Shown: in pieces, positions 35,033 through 43,109 of the stretch
How the letters are laid out: every line of letters begins with the position of its first letter
Numbering within the stretch: the stretch's first letter is position 1
Assembly (NCBI GenBank): GCA_001885315.1
Contig: MLPZ01000012.1
Coordinates: 62,001-126,000 of the forward strand
Direction of reading: 5' to 3'
Length of the DNA stretch: 64,000 nucleotides
Origin: Treponema sp. CETP13
GTDB taxonomy: Bacteria > Spirochaetota > Spirochaetia > Treponematales > Treponemataceae
The notes under the pieces: generated by a model
Database searches by the model: none
What the model was told of the DNA's origin: nothing
The model's input: the letters and a program-made list of their open reading frames with translations, nothing else
Program-made: the position numbers and the translations under genes

Positions 35033-36524
35033 TCGCTATTTTATAGTTGCTCTTATGTGTGTAATGATACATATTTCTCTTTTTTCACAGTCTAATATGA
35101 GTAAAGATGAATCTAATGATGAATGGATTCTTGCTGCTTCTTCATTTACAGTTGATCAAGAAGAAGTAGCAGATGCAGAAACTCCTGTTTCGCTTGCACT
35201 GACTGAGATAAAGGATCTTTTACCAAAACTTATTTTATCTAATATAAACTTACCTGCAATAAGAAAAGTAAAGCCAGAAGAACTTTTGTCACGAGAAAAG
35301 TTAGATTTAGAGAGTTCTTATATTAGTTTAGTTTCTACGTATGAATCAAAATTGGAAACAAAAGATACCCTCATTATAACAGCAAAAGAAGATGATGATT
35401 TTAAAGACCAATTAGAAGAGGCTGAAGAAGCTGTTTTAGAGGCAAAAAAAGAGTTGGAAGAAACAGATCTCAAACGTAAAGAACTAAATGTTCAAGATTT
35501 TACAGAAACATCTGAGAATATCGTCTTATATAAAGATGATTCAAGTGTCTTATTTACGATGCCTAAAACAGGTGAGCCAAATACCATTCAGGGCTTAATT
35601 ACTGGAAGTATTCAACTTGTAGGAGAATATTGCCATGCAAAAATTCAATTAGTTTTATATCCTGGTTCAAAAATTTTATATGATGAAACTTTTACATTCA
35701 GAGTAAATGAGATAAAAAGTAATGCAGCTCAAATTACACGTAAATTATTACCTGTAATACAAAATGAAGATGTTGTCTCAATTTTATTTCAGTTAGCGCC
35801 AAAAGAAGTTTCAGATGCTATAGAAATTCGGGTTGATGGCGAATTAGTTGAGTTAGATAGTAATAATGCCATTGTTGTTTCTCGGAATTGGCATAAAATA
35901 AGTTTTAACTGCGATGGGTATGCAACTGCTCAGACGCTAGCAAATTTTTCAGAAGAAGATTCTTACACCGTTCAAATAAATCTTAGAAAACTTAAAATAA
36001 ATGAAATTAAAATTGATAGTTCTATTCCTTTAAAAAGTCTTTTTGTTAATGGATTAGAGTTTAATCCAGAAGAGCCTTTCCTTGTTGATTTTCTACCTGC
36101 AATGGGGCAAGCTGTCATATCTCCAAATGCTGCAACGTATTTTATTATTACAGATGATGGAAATCAGTTCTTAAAGCCTAATACCCAAGATATTAGCGAT
36201 TATATTGAAAAAAGAAGGCGTCTTATGTATACTTCATACGGAGCGCTTTTATTGTCTTTCCCTTTTTCGTTTATTACCTATGGTATGTATATAGATGCAA
36301 ATTATTCAGCATATTCTTATGGAATTAATAACGGATATGATGATACGTATACTAATCTTGTCGAAAAACAGGATAATTTAGAGAAAGTGTCAAATGTTAC
36401 AATGGCCATTTCTATAGGGTTAGGTGTTAATTTAGCATATCAATTTGTACGGTATATTTTGGCGGTAAACAAAGTTCTTCCCAAAAAAACAAAAACAATA
36501 AAGAGTGCATCTACAGAAGAATGA
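35016..36524 (+). CDS. Exported/membrane protein with coiled coil and PEGA-like domains
   Basis: 502 residues from the GTG at 35016 (AGGTGG upstream), overlapping the prfB end; an alternative GTG lies at 35007. A signal peptide (about 7-24, ending SLFSQS) is followed by an acidic, Glu/Lys-rich coiled-coil-prone region (about 85-160) and a beta-rich domain. Two PEGA-like repeats come next (about 265-380: IEIRVDGELVELD and KSLFVNGLEFNPEEPFLVDF). One or two hydrophobic segments follow near 405-480. Possibly anchored in the inner membrane with its bulk in the periplasm. Function unknown. Confidence 0.6.
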   Translation: MSKISSRYFIVALMCVMIHISLFSQSNMSKDESNDEWILAASSFTVDQEEVADAETPVSLALTEIKDLLPKLILSNINLPAIRKVKPEELLSREKLDLESSYISLVSTYESKLETKDTLIITAKEDDDFKDQLEEAEEAVLEAKKELEETDLKRKELNVQDFTETSENIVLYKDDSSVLFTMPKTGEPNTIQGLITGSIQLVGEYCHAKIQLVLYPGSKILYDETFTFRVNEIKSNAAQITRKLLPVIQNEDVVSILFQLAPKEVSDAIEIRVDGELVELDSNNAIVVSRNWHKISFNCDGYATAQTLANFSEEDSYTVQINLRKLKINEIKIDSSIPLKSLFVNGLEFNPEEPFLVDFLPAMGQAVISPNAATYFIITDDGNQFLKPNTQDISDYIEKRRRLMYTSYGALLLSFPFSFITYGMYIDANYSAYSYGINNGYDDTYTNLVEKQDNLEKVSNVTMAISIGLGVNLAYQFVRYILAVNKVLPKKTKTIKSASTEE

Positions 36525-36536
36525 GCAGGAGAAATT

Positions 36537-37412
36537 ATGGCAAAAACTGGATTTAAACAGAAAATAAAAAAAATATTTACAGGGCATAGAACTCTTGATT
36601 CAGAATATTTTGAAGACTTAGCTGATATCCTTGTAGAAGGTGATATAGGTGCTAAGGCTTCTTTTAAAATAGTTGAGGACTTAGAAAATATTTGTTCTAA
36701 ACAAAAAATAAAAACCGAAGAGGGTGTAAAAAAAGAACTTTTTGCAATGTTACAGTCTCAAGTGAAATCGATAAGCCTTGTTCCAAAAAAGGGACAAACA
36801 AATATTTATCTTGTGTTAGGTGTAAATGGAGCCGGAAAGACTACATCTGTTGGTAAAATGGCAAAATGGTACAATGATCACGATGTTACCCCAGTTGTAA
36901 TGGCTGCTGCTGATACATATCGTGCTGCTGCAATAAATCAATTGAAAGTTCATGCAGAGAAAACTGGAGTTCGTGTTGTTGCCCAGCAAGATGGTTCTGA
37001 TCCAAGTGCAGTTGTTTTTGATGCGGCAGAAGCGGTAACTGCTGCTGGTGGTGGGCTAGTTCTTGCCGACACAGCTGGGCGTTTGCATAACAAAGAGAAT
37101 CTGGTGCATGAGTTAGAAAAAATAGATCGTATTGCTGCTTCAAAAGCTTCTGAAGGATGTTATAAAAAAATACTTGTACTCGATGCAACAACTGGACAAA
37201 ATGCTTTACGACAAGCTGAAGTTTTTCATGACGCTGTTGGAGTTGATGCTGTTATTCTTACAAAATATGATTCTACTGCAAAAGGAGGAGTTGCGTATTC
37301 TCTTGGAAAAGAGCTTGCGATTCCTATTGCATTTGTTTGTTTTGGAGAAAAATATGAAGATATTGCATTGTTTGATGCAGATCGATATTTAAAAGACTTT
37401 TTAGGAGAATAA
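36537..37412 (+). CDS. ftsY: Signal recognition particle receptor FtsY
   Basis: SRP-type GTPase that docks ribosome-nascent chains to the membrane translocon. 291 residues: a short N domain (about 1-85) lacking the long acidic A domain of E. coli, then the G domain with GVNGAGKTTSVGKMA, DTYRAAAINQL, LADTAGRLHNK, TKYDSTAKGG and a C-terminal GEKYEDI. Its position ahead of lolCDE places membrane-insertion and lipoprotein-sorting genes together. AGGAG precedes the ATG. Confidence 0.95.
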   Translation: MAKTGFKQKIKKIFTGHRTLDSEYFEDLADILVEGDIGAKASFKIVEDLENICSKQKIKTEEGVKKELFAMLQSQVKSISLVPKKGQTNIYLVLGVNGAGKTTSVGKMAKWYNDHDVTPVVMAAADTYRAAAINQLKVHAEKTGVRVVAQQDGSDPSAVVFDAAEAVTAAGGGLVLADTAGRLHNKENLVHELEKIDRIAASKASEGCYKKILVLDATTGQNALRQAEVFHDAVGVDAVILTKYDSTAKGGVAYSLGKELAIPIAFVCFGEKYEDIALFDADRYLKDFLGE

Positions 37413-37415
37413 TAA

Positions 37416-38105
37416 ATGAAAAAAGCAGTAGCTATTGGTTTTTTTTCATTTGTTTTTATAAATATTACAAGTCTTTTTGCAACGGATTTTATTGATATAC
37501 AAAAAAATATTAGTTATGGAAAAGAATCCAGTAACGATTTAGAGATGAAAGGTGTTTCTGTTGCAGTTGCTTCTGAAGATTCTCTTAAATATTGCGAATA
37601 TGATTCGAAAATGCGTATTGTTAAGGAAACAGTGTGGGCAGATGATTTTTCTAAGATAGATCAAGTAGTAGAATGGGTGTACCAAGATACTAATAGCTTA
37701 CCGTATAAAAAAATAGATACAAATAAGAATGGTAACATTGTTATAGAAACAGAGTATGAATATGACAGCAAAGGACGTACGATAAAAGAAACAGAAAGTC
37801 AAGTTACTAACAAAAATAAAAGTGAAAAAAGTGCTGATAATAAAAATAGTAACATAAAGTGTACGGAGTATTCATATCATAAAAAAAAGAATGAATCTGG
37901 GTCTATGGTTTTGCGTGTAGACTCAATAGAATATGTTAATGGAGCTATTTCTAAAAAGGTTACTTGGCTTTCTGCTAATGAGCGACAGGTTACGCTTTAT
38001 TATAATAATAATATAGAGAATACATCTATTTATAGTGAAGGTATTAAAAAATCTGAATTTGTCATCCAGGACGGCAAACAAATAGGACAATACTCATGGA
38101 ATTAA
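37416..38105 (+). CDS. Exported protein with RHS/YD-like strands, inside the ftsY-lol run
   Basis: 229 residues with a signal peptide (about 3-22, ending SLFAT). The mature part has YD-type strands (YCEYDSKMRIVKE, TEYEYDSKGRTIKETES, KVTWLSANERQVTLYYNN), a beta-sheet pattern often seen in RHS-like or outer-membrane-associated proteins, interrupted by a Lys/Asn/Ser-rich stretch. It is not LolA or LolB by sequence. AGGAG precedes the ATG. Its end overlaps lolC by 10 nt, so it is co-expressed with the lipoprotein release complex; a role in lipoprotein sorting is conjecture. Confidence 0.6.
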   Translation: MKKAVAIGFFSFVFINITSLFATDFIDIQKNISYGKESSNDLEMKGVSVAVASEDSLKYCEYDSKMRIVKETVWADDFSKIDQVVEWVYQDTNSLPYKKIDTNKNGNIVIETEYEYDSKGRTIKETESQVTNKNKSEKSADNKNSNIKCTEYSYHKKKNESGSMVLRVDSIEYVNGAISKKVTWLSANERQVTLYYNNNIENTSIYSEGIKKSEFVIQDGKQIGQYSWN

Positions 38106-39439
38106 ATAAATATATACCTTCATGGCTTGCGTTTGTAGCACATCGATTTTCTCGCGTAGATCGCAAAGGACGGAGTTCACTTACTGGGACTTTAGCTACT
38201 CTTGGTATAGCTTTTGGGGTTATGACTCTTATCGTAGTTATGGCAGTAATGAATGGATTTCAGGCTGGATCAATTCAAAGTATTTTAGAGATTAGTTCTT
38301 ATCATGTTCGTGCTAGTATTCCAGAAGACTCTAAAATGAAAGAGAATTTAAATTATCAATATCTAAGTCAAAAATTAGCTAATAATCCTTTAGTAAGTAG
38401 TGTTTCTCCATTTATAGAAGCTCAATCTCTTATTGTAAATACAAAAACAGCTCAACAAGGGGTTGCTTTGTTACGTTTTGTTCCACATGATATTCTAACT
38501 ATAGATGAGTCTCTTGCAGATAATATACAATTAATTGCTGGAAATTTTTTGGATTCTAAAGGAAGCATCGTTTTAGGATATACGCTTGCTCAATCTTTGG
38601 GAGTTCGTGTTGGTGATAAAATTAACTTAATGGCTATGAGTGGAAATTCTAACGTTGAGCTGTTTGCTCAAAATAGAATAGTAACGGTAAGCGGTGTTTT
38701 TTCATGTTTATTTGCAGAGATTAATAGTTCGTTTGCCTTTTTGCGATTAGATGACAGTTCTGATCTTCTAGGTGATTCTATACAACCTAAATATGGAATA
38801 AAGTTATATGATTCTAATAATGCTGGACGATATGTTAATGAAATCAAAAAAAAATTGCAGATTGAAGGGGTTACAAACTTAAATGATGATATCGACTTTG
38901 AAACTTGGGAACACTATAATCGCTCGTTTTTTGGTGCTTTACGAGTAGAAAAAAATGTACTTATGTTATTAGTTTTGCTTATTTTTATAGTTGTTGCAAT
39001 TAATATTTTTAATAGTATGCGTAGAATGATATATGAAAGAAGAGAAGAAATTTCTATATTGTCGGCTTTTGGGGCATCGAAAAAAAATATTCAACGTATA
39101 TTTTTAGTACAAGGTTTTCGTATAGGTTTTTTAGGAGCTTTTTCTGGTTTGTTGCTGGGTTTATTAATTAGTGTTCGAATGGATGCTGTTTTTGAATTTG
39201 TAGCTAAAATCTCCTATGGCGTGCAATATTTTTTTGTAATGTTAATAAACCCAGCTTATTCGTCCTTGCTTTCTGAAAATCCTATGTTTAGTTATTATGC
39301 ACAAACTCCAAGCCAGCCTCGTTTTGAAGAGACTGCTATTATTGTTCTATTTGGTGTCATTTCTGCTGTTGCTGCCTCATGGTTTGCCAGTCGTCATATT
39401 TTAAAATTGTCTGTAGCGGAGGTTCTGCGTGATGAGTAA
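38096..39439 (+). CDS. lolC: Lipoprotein-releasing ABC permease (LolC/E family), first copy
   Basis: 447 residues with the MacB/FtsX-like plan: an N-terminal membrane span (about 25-50: GTLATLGIAFGVMTLIVVMAVMNGF), a large periplasmic domain (about 55-280) and three C-terminal spans with the EREEI-type loop (YERREEISILSAFGASKKNI). It extracts mature lipoproteins from the inner membrane for transfer to the outer membrane. Order permease-ATPase-permease follows lolCDE. The start overlaps the preceding gene. Confidence 0.88.
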   Translation: MELNKYIPSWLAFVAHRFSRVDRKGRSSLTGTLATLGIAFGVMTLIVVMAVMNGFQAGSIQSILEISSYHVRASIPEDSKMKENLNYQYLSQKLANNPLVSSVSPFIEAQSLIVNTKTAQQGVALLRFVPHDILTIDESLADNIQLIAGNFLDSKGSIVLGYTLAQSLGVRVGDKINLMAMSGNSNVELFAQNRIVTVSGVFSCLFAEINSSFAFLRLDDSSDLLGDSIQPKYGIKLYDSNNAGRYVNEIKKKLQIEGVTNLNDDIDFETWEHYNRSFFGALRVEKNVLMLLVLLIFIVVAINIFNSMRRMIYERREEISILSAFGASKKNIQRIFLVQGFRIGFLGAFSGLLLGLLISVRMDAVFEFVAKISYGVQYFFVMLINPAYSSLLSENPMFSYYAQTPSQPRFEETAIIVLFGVISAVAASWFASRHILKLSVAEVLRDE

Positions 39440-40115
39440 TCTTATTTCAATAGAAAATCTTGTAAAAACTTTTTATGGTGCTGGAGAACCACTTAGCATA
39501 CTCGAAAACTTAAAAATGAGTGTCCAACGAGGAACAAAAGTTGTTATTTTAGGTGAAAGTGGTTGTGGCAAAAGTACTTTATTAAACATAATAGGTGGAC
39601 TTGAGGAGCCAACAAGTGGGATTGTTCATGTCGGCGATTATAATATTGGGAATTTGAATGAAAATGAACTGACAGAATATCGTTCTAAGTATTTAGGATT
39701 AGTGTTTCAATTTCACTATTTGCTTAAAGACTTTACTGCTCTAGAAAATGTTATGCTTCCAATGTATATGACAGGTGTTTCTAAAAAAAAGGCGCTAAGT
39801 CGTGCACGGCAACTTCTTTGCGATGTCGGACTTGAAAGTAGACTTTCACATTTACCGGCGCAAATGTCAGGTGGAGAGCGTCAAAGAGTAGCAGTCGCAC
39901 GTGCGTTAATAAATGATCCAGAGCTTGTTTTAGCAGATGAACCGACAGGCAATCTCGATCCTAAGCATGGTGCGAATATTAGTGACATATTGTTTAATGT
40001 GGTCGAAAAATATGGAAAAACATTAGTCATGGTAACTCATGATATATCTTTAGCATCTAGAGGCGATGTAAGTTATAAAATTCAAGGTGGACAATTAGTA
40101 TCATATGAATCTTAA
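39432..40115 (+). CDS. lolD: Lipoprotein-releasing ABC ATPase
   Basis: ATPase of the LolCDE complex: Walker A LGESGCGKST, the Q-loop VFQFHYLLKDFTALEN typical of LolD/MacB, signature MSGGERQRVAVARAL, Walker B LVLADEPTGNLD and switch His in MVTHD. 227 residues. GGAGG lies upstream; either ATG 39432 or GTG 39429 could initiate. It overlaps both neighbouring permease genes. Confidence 0.94.
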   Translation: MSNLISIENLVKTFYGAGEPLSILENLKMSVQRGTKVVILGESGCGKSTLLNIIGGLEEPTSGIVHVGDYNIGNLNENELTEYRSKYLGLVFQFHYLLKDFTALENVMLPMYMTGVSKKKALSRARQLLCDVGLESRLSHLPAQMSGGERQRVAVARALINDPELVLADEPTGNLDPKHGANISDILFNVVEKYGKTLVMVTHDISLASRGDVSYKIQGGQLVSYES

Positions 40116-41433
40116 ATCATCATTCTTGTATGCAAAAAAAATATTAAATCCTCCATTAGGCAAAAATTCTACAGGTAGAAAAAGTTTAATTGGAGCCGTG
40201 TTTTGTATCGCTTTATCTCTTGTTCCTCTTGTTTTAGTACAAACTGTCTCTGATGGTATGATAGAAGGAATAACAGCTCGCATGGTTGGACTTTCAAGTT
40301 ATCATGCTGCAGCATATTATCCATATGCTATATCACAAGCTAATTTTGAACTTCAAAAAAAAGAACTTGAGGATACACGTTCTGTTTTACAAGGGGTTAG
40401 TAGTGTTAACGGTGCTTTTATTGAAGCAACAGGGACTTCATTAGCTGCTGGAAAAAAGGGTCGCAGTGGAGCACAAATTCGTGCTGTTAATAGTCGGATT
40501 TTTTCAGAGAATGCCTCTTTTAAAAAGTATTTAAAAGTAGTTGAAGGACAGGCATCTTTTCCAACACAACAAAGTGCTGTAATTGGTAAAAAAATAGCTT
40601 CTGAATTAGGAGTGCATGTCGGTGATACTATTCGACTTATAGGTGCAAAGACTTCAAACACAGGGATTGTATTACCGAACGTTAAAGTATTTAAAGTTTC
40701 AGGTATTGTATCTTCTGGTTATGAAGAATTAGATGCTTTTTGGGTCTTTGTTCCATTAGAACAAGGTATGAGCTTTTTGTCAGGAACTGATGCTCGATTA
40801 AAAATTGGTTTGGAAGTACAAGATGCATTTAATAATAATTTTTCTAATAAAGTATCTCAAATAAAAACGGTGATAACAAATAATTGGAGCCTTTATACGT
40901 GGGATCAATTAAATACTAGTCAGTATGAAAATTTTTCTTCGACTCGAATTTTGTTATTACTTATTATGTTTTTAATATTACTTGTTGCTTCTGTTAATAT
41001 ATCAGCTGCAATCGTTATGATTGTGATGGAAAGAAGAAGTGAGATTGCAATTCTTAAAAGTGTGGGGGCTTCCCCAGCTGGAATTGCTACCAGTTTTATT
41101 ATTTGTGGGACTTGTTGTGGAATGGGTGGAGTTATAATTGGGTTGCCTCTAGGGTTGCTCTGTTCTGTAAATATAAATGAAATTTTAGGTTTTACTGAGA
41201 TTTTAGTTAACGATTTTGCAAAATTTGTATATATTCTAGTAGGTAAAACAAATTATACATCTGTAGAATTATTGAATCCAGCTTATTATCTTGATTCAAT
41301 ACCAATACAGATATCATTTACAGAATTATTTGGAATTGCTTTTGGTACAGTTTTTTTGTCAGTTTTAGTTTCATTATTACCTTCTATGCGTGCTGGACAA
41401 GAAAAGCCACTGTCAATTTTTAGAAAATTGTAG
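40105..41433 (+). CDS. lolE: Lipoprotein-releasing ABC permease (LolC/E family), second copy
   Basis: 442 residues: N-terminal span near 30-55 (LIGAVFCIALSLVPLVLV), periplasmic domain to about 290 and three C-terminal spans with MERRSEIAILKSVGASPAGI. The second permease half of the complex, paired with lolC. The ATG overlaps the end of lolD by 11 nt. mcsA follows after about 40 nt without an obvious terminator. Confidence 0.87.
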   Translation: MNLKSSFLYAKKILNPPLGKNSTGRKSLIGAVFCIALSLVPLVLVQTVSDGMIEGITARMVGLSSYHAAAYYPYAISQANFELQKKELEDTRSVLQGVSSVNGAFIEATGTSLAAGKKGRSGAQIRAVNSRIFSENASFKKYLKVVEGQASFPTQQSAVIGKKIASELGVHVGDTIRLIGAKTSNTGIVLPNVKVFKVSGIVSSGYEELDAFWVFVPLEQGMSFLSGTDARLKIGLEVQDAFNNNFSNKVSQIKTVITNNWSLYTWDQLNTSQYENFSSTRILLLLIMFLILLVASVNISAAIVMIVMERRSEIAILKSVGASPAGIATSFIICGTCCGMGGVIIGLPLGLLCSVNINEILGFTEILVNDFAKFVYILVGKTNYTSVELLNPAYYLDSIPIQISFTELFGIAFGTVFLSVLVSLLPSMRAGQEKPLSIFRKL

Positions 41434-41473
41434 TATTCTAATACTGCAGATTATATTTTTTTTGGGGCTAGCT

Positions 41474-41998
41474 ATGCTTTGTGATATATGTGGCCAACGA
41501 GAGGCTGTTCTTTTTGTAACACAAACTCTCAAAGGCGAAAAAAAAGAAATTCATCTCTGTGCACAATGTGCAAAAAAAAGAGGTTTAAATACCGATGGGG
41601 CTTTATTAGCTCAATCTTTAGGAGCACTTGTTTCTGAACTAGATAAAACACAAAAGGTTTGTTATGCCTGTGGGCATAAACTAAAAACTATTTTAAAAAC
41701 AGGCAAACTTGGATGTCCAGAATGTTATACTGCTTTTAAAGATGAAATTGAAAATTTGTATCAGCGTAAAGGAATTGATTTACCTTATACAGGTTCTATG
41801 CCAAAAAAACTAGAAAGTTTTAGATCTACTGTTACAGATCGTATCGCGATACAGGATAAACTGGAAGAGTCTATTAAAAATGAGAATTATGAAAAGGCAG
41901 CCATGTATCGTGACTTTTTGAAAGTATTAGATAAAGGGGCTGTCTCTGATGGTTCAGCTGAAACTTTATCAATGCTGGGAGTAGACATAGATGACTAG
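41474..41998 (+). CDS. mcsA: McsA-like zinc-finger/UVR protein, activator of the arginine kinase
   Basis: 174 residues from the ATG at 41474 (GGGG upstream); the frame is open earlier (41390) but that part overlaps lolE. Two pairs of CxxC zinc ligands (CDICG...CAQC and CYACG...CPEC) fill the N-terminal two-thirds, and a UVR motif (IAIQDKLEESIKNENYEKAA, about 130-155) is near the end. McsA activates McsB and binds ClpC. The ATG of mcsB overlaps its stop by 8 nt. Confidence 0.92.
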   Translation: MLCDICGQREAVLFVTQTLKGEKKEIHLCAQCAKKRGLNTDGALLAQSLGALVSELDKTQKVCYACGHKLKTILKTGKLGCPECYTAFKDEIENLYQRKGIDLPYTGSMPKKLESFRSTVTDRIAIQDKLEESIKNENYEKAAMYRDFLKVLDKGAVSDGSAETLSMLGVDIDD

Positions 41999-43109
41999 TT
42001 CGGACGTTTCTTTTGAAGCTTGGTATACAGAACAAGGTGTTGATACTGATGTCGCATTGTCTTCTCGAGTAAGGTTAGCTAGAAATCTGGTTAATTTTCC
42101 TTTTCCTTTAGAATTTAAAAAAGATGATGGAAGTAGGGTTCAATCTCTATTATTTGATGCTATATCCAAGATAAAAGAACCAGAGACTTTTCAGACACTT
42201 AATCTTACTAATCTTGAGTCTATGGGACAGCGGATATTAATGGAACGCGGAGTTATTGAATCTGATATTGTTGGTACTAAAGATGCCGGGGTTTCTGTTA
42301 GCGCGGATGGAAAGACGTCTTGTCTTATAAATTATAACGATCATGCTCGAATAGCTTCCTTTTCACCTGGAAATGATACACAAAAAGCATATCAGATAGC
42401 AAAAAAGATCGATGATAAATTACAGGAGTCATTACAGTTTGCCGCTTCTGTAGAATTTGGTTATCTAACAGCTTCTCTAAATGATGCTGGGACAGGTATG
42501 AAAGCTTCTGTTGTTTTGCATTTACCTTCACTAGGTGTTACAAATGGCCTCGAAGGTATTTTTAATTTAATAGGAGAAAAAGGGATCTCTGCTAAGGCTT
42601 GTTTTGGCCCTGGAGATCAACCTCATACTGTAAATGGAACTTCAGCTGCACTTGGTGATTATTATCAATTAAGTACAGAAATATCTATGCCGAATAAAGA
42701 AGAAGATCAACTTTCTTTATTAAATGAAAATGTTGCAAATATAATCGATTTAGAAAGATCAGCTCGTAAAACTGTTGTTTCTACTATGAATACAGAACTA
42801 AAAGATTCTGTTTTTCGAGCTTATTCTCAGGTGTTATATAGCAGACTTATGAATGAGGGAGAAGCTATAGATATCGTATCTCGCTTAAAATGGGGATGCG
42901 ATTGTGGTTTGTTAAATGGATTAAAAAGTACAGATTTTTGTAGCCTTCTTTACCGTTTGCGAACTGCTCATCTGAGTTTTGTAAACAGAAGTAGCACTCT
43001 TGATTTTGAACCAGATATAAAAACAGAAGAGCAAAGAGTACGGCGATTACGTTCACTAATTATGCAAGAAGCATGTGAACCATTAAAAATTGATCAACCG
43101 GAGAAATAA
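41991..43109 (+). CDS. mcsB: Protein arginine kinase McsB
   Basis: McsB belongs to the guanido-phosphotransferase fold and phosphorylates arginines of proteins, tagging them for ClpCP. 372 residues, close to the family length. Markers: the substrate/nucleotide segment LSSRVRLARNLVNFPFP near the N terminus, LINYNDHARI, and the C-terminal RTAHLSF and LRSLIMQEACEPL. Encoded in mcsA-mcsB-clpC order with no ctsR repressor gene upstream, unlike Bacillus. Confidence 0.92.
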   Translation: MTSSDVSFEAWYTEQGVDTDVALSSRVRLARNLVNFPFPLEFKKDDGSRVQSLLFDAISKIKEPETFQTLNLTNLESMGQRILMERGVIESDIVGTKDAGVSVSADGKTSCLINYNDHARIASFSPGNDTQKAYQIAKKIDDKLQESLQFAASVEFGYLTASLNDAGTGMKASVVLHLPSLGVTNGLEGIFNLIGEKGISAKACFGPGDQPHTVNGTSAALGDYYQLSTEISMPNKEEDQLSLLNENVANIIDLERSARKTVVSTMNTELKDSVFRAYSQVLYSRLMNEGEAIDIVSRLKWGCDCGLLNGLKSTDFCSLLYRLRTAHLSFVNRSSTLDFEPDIKTEEQRVRRLRSLIMQEACEPLKIDQPEK

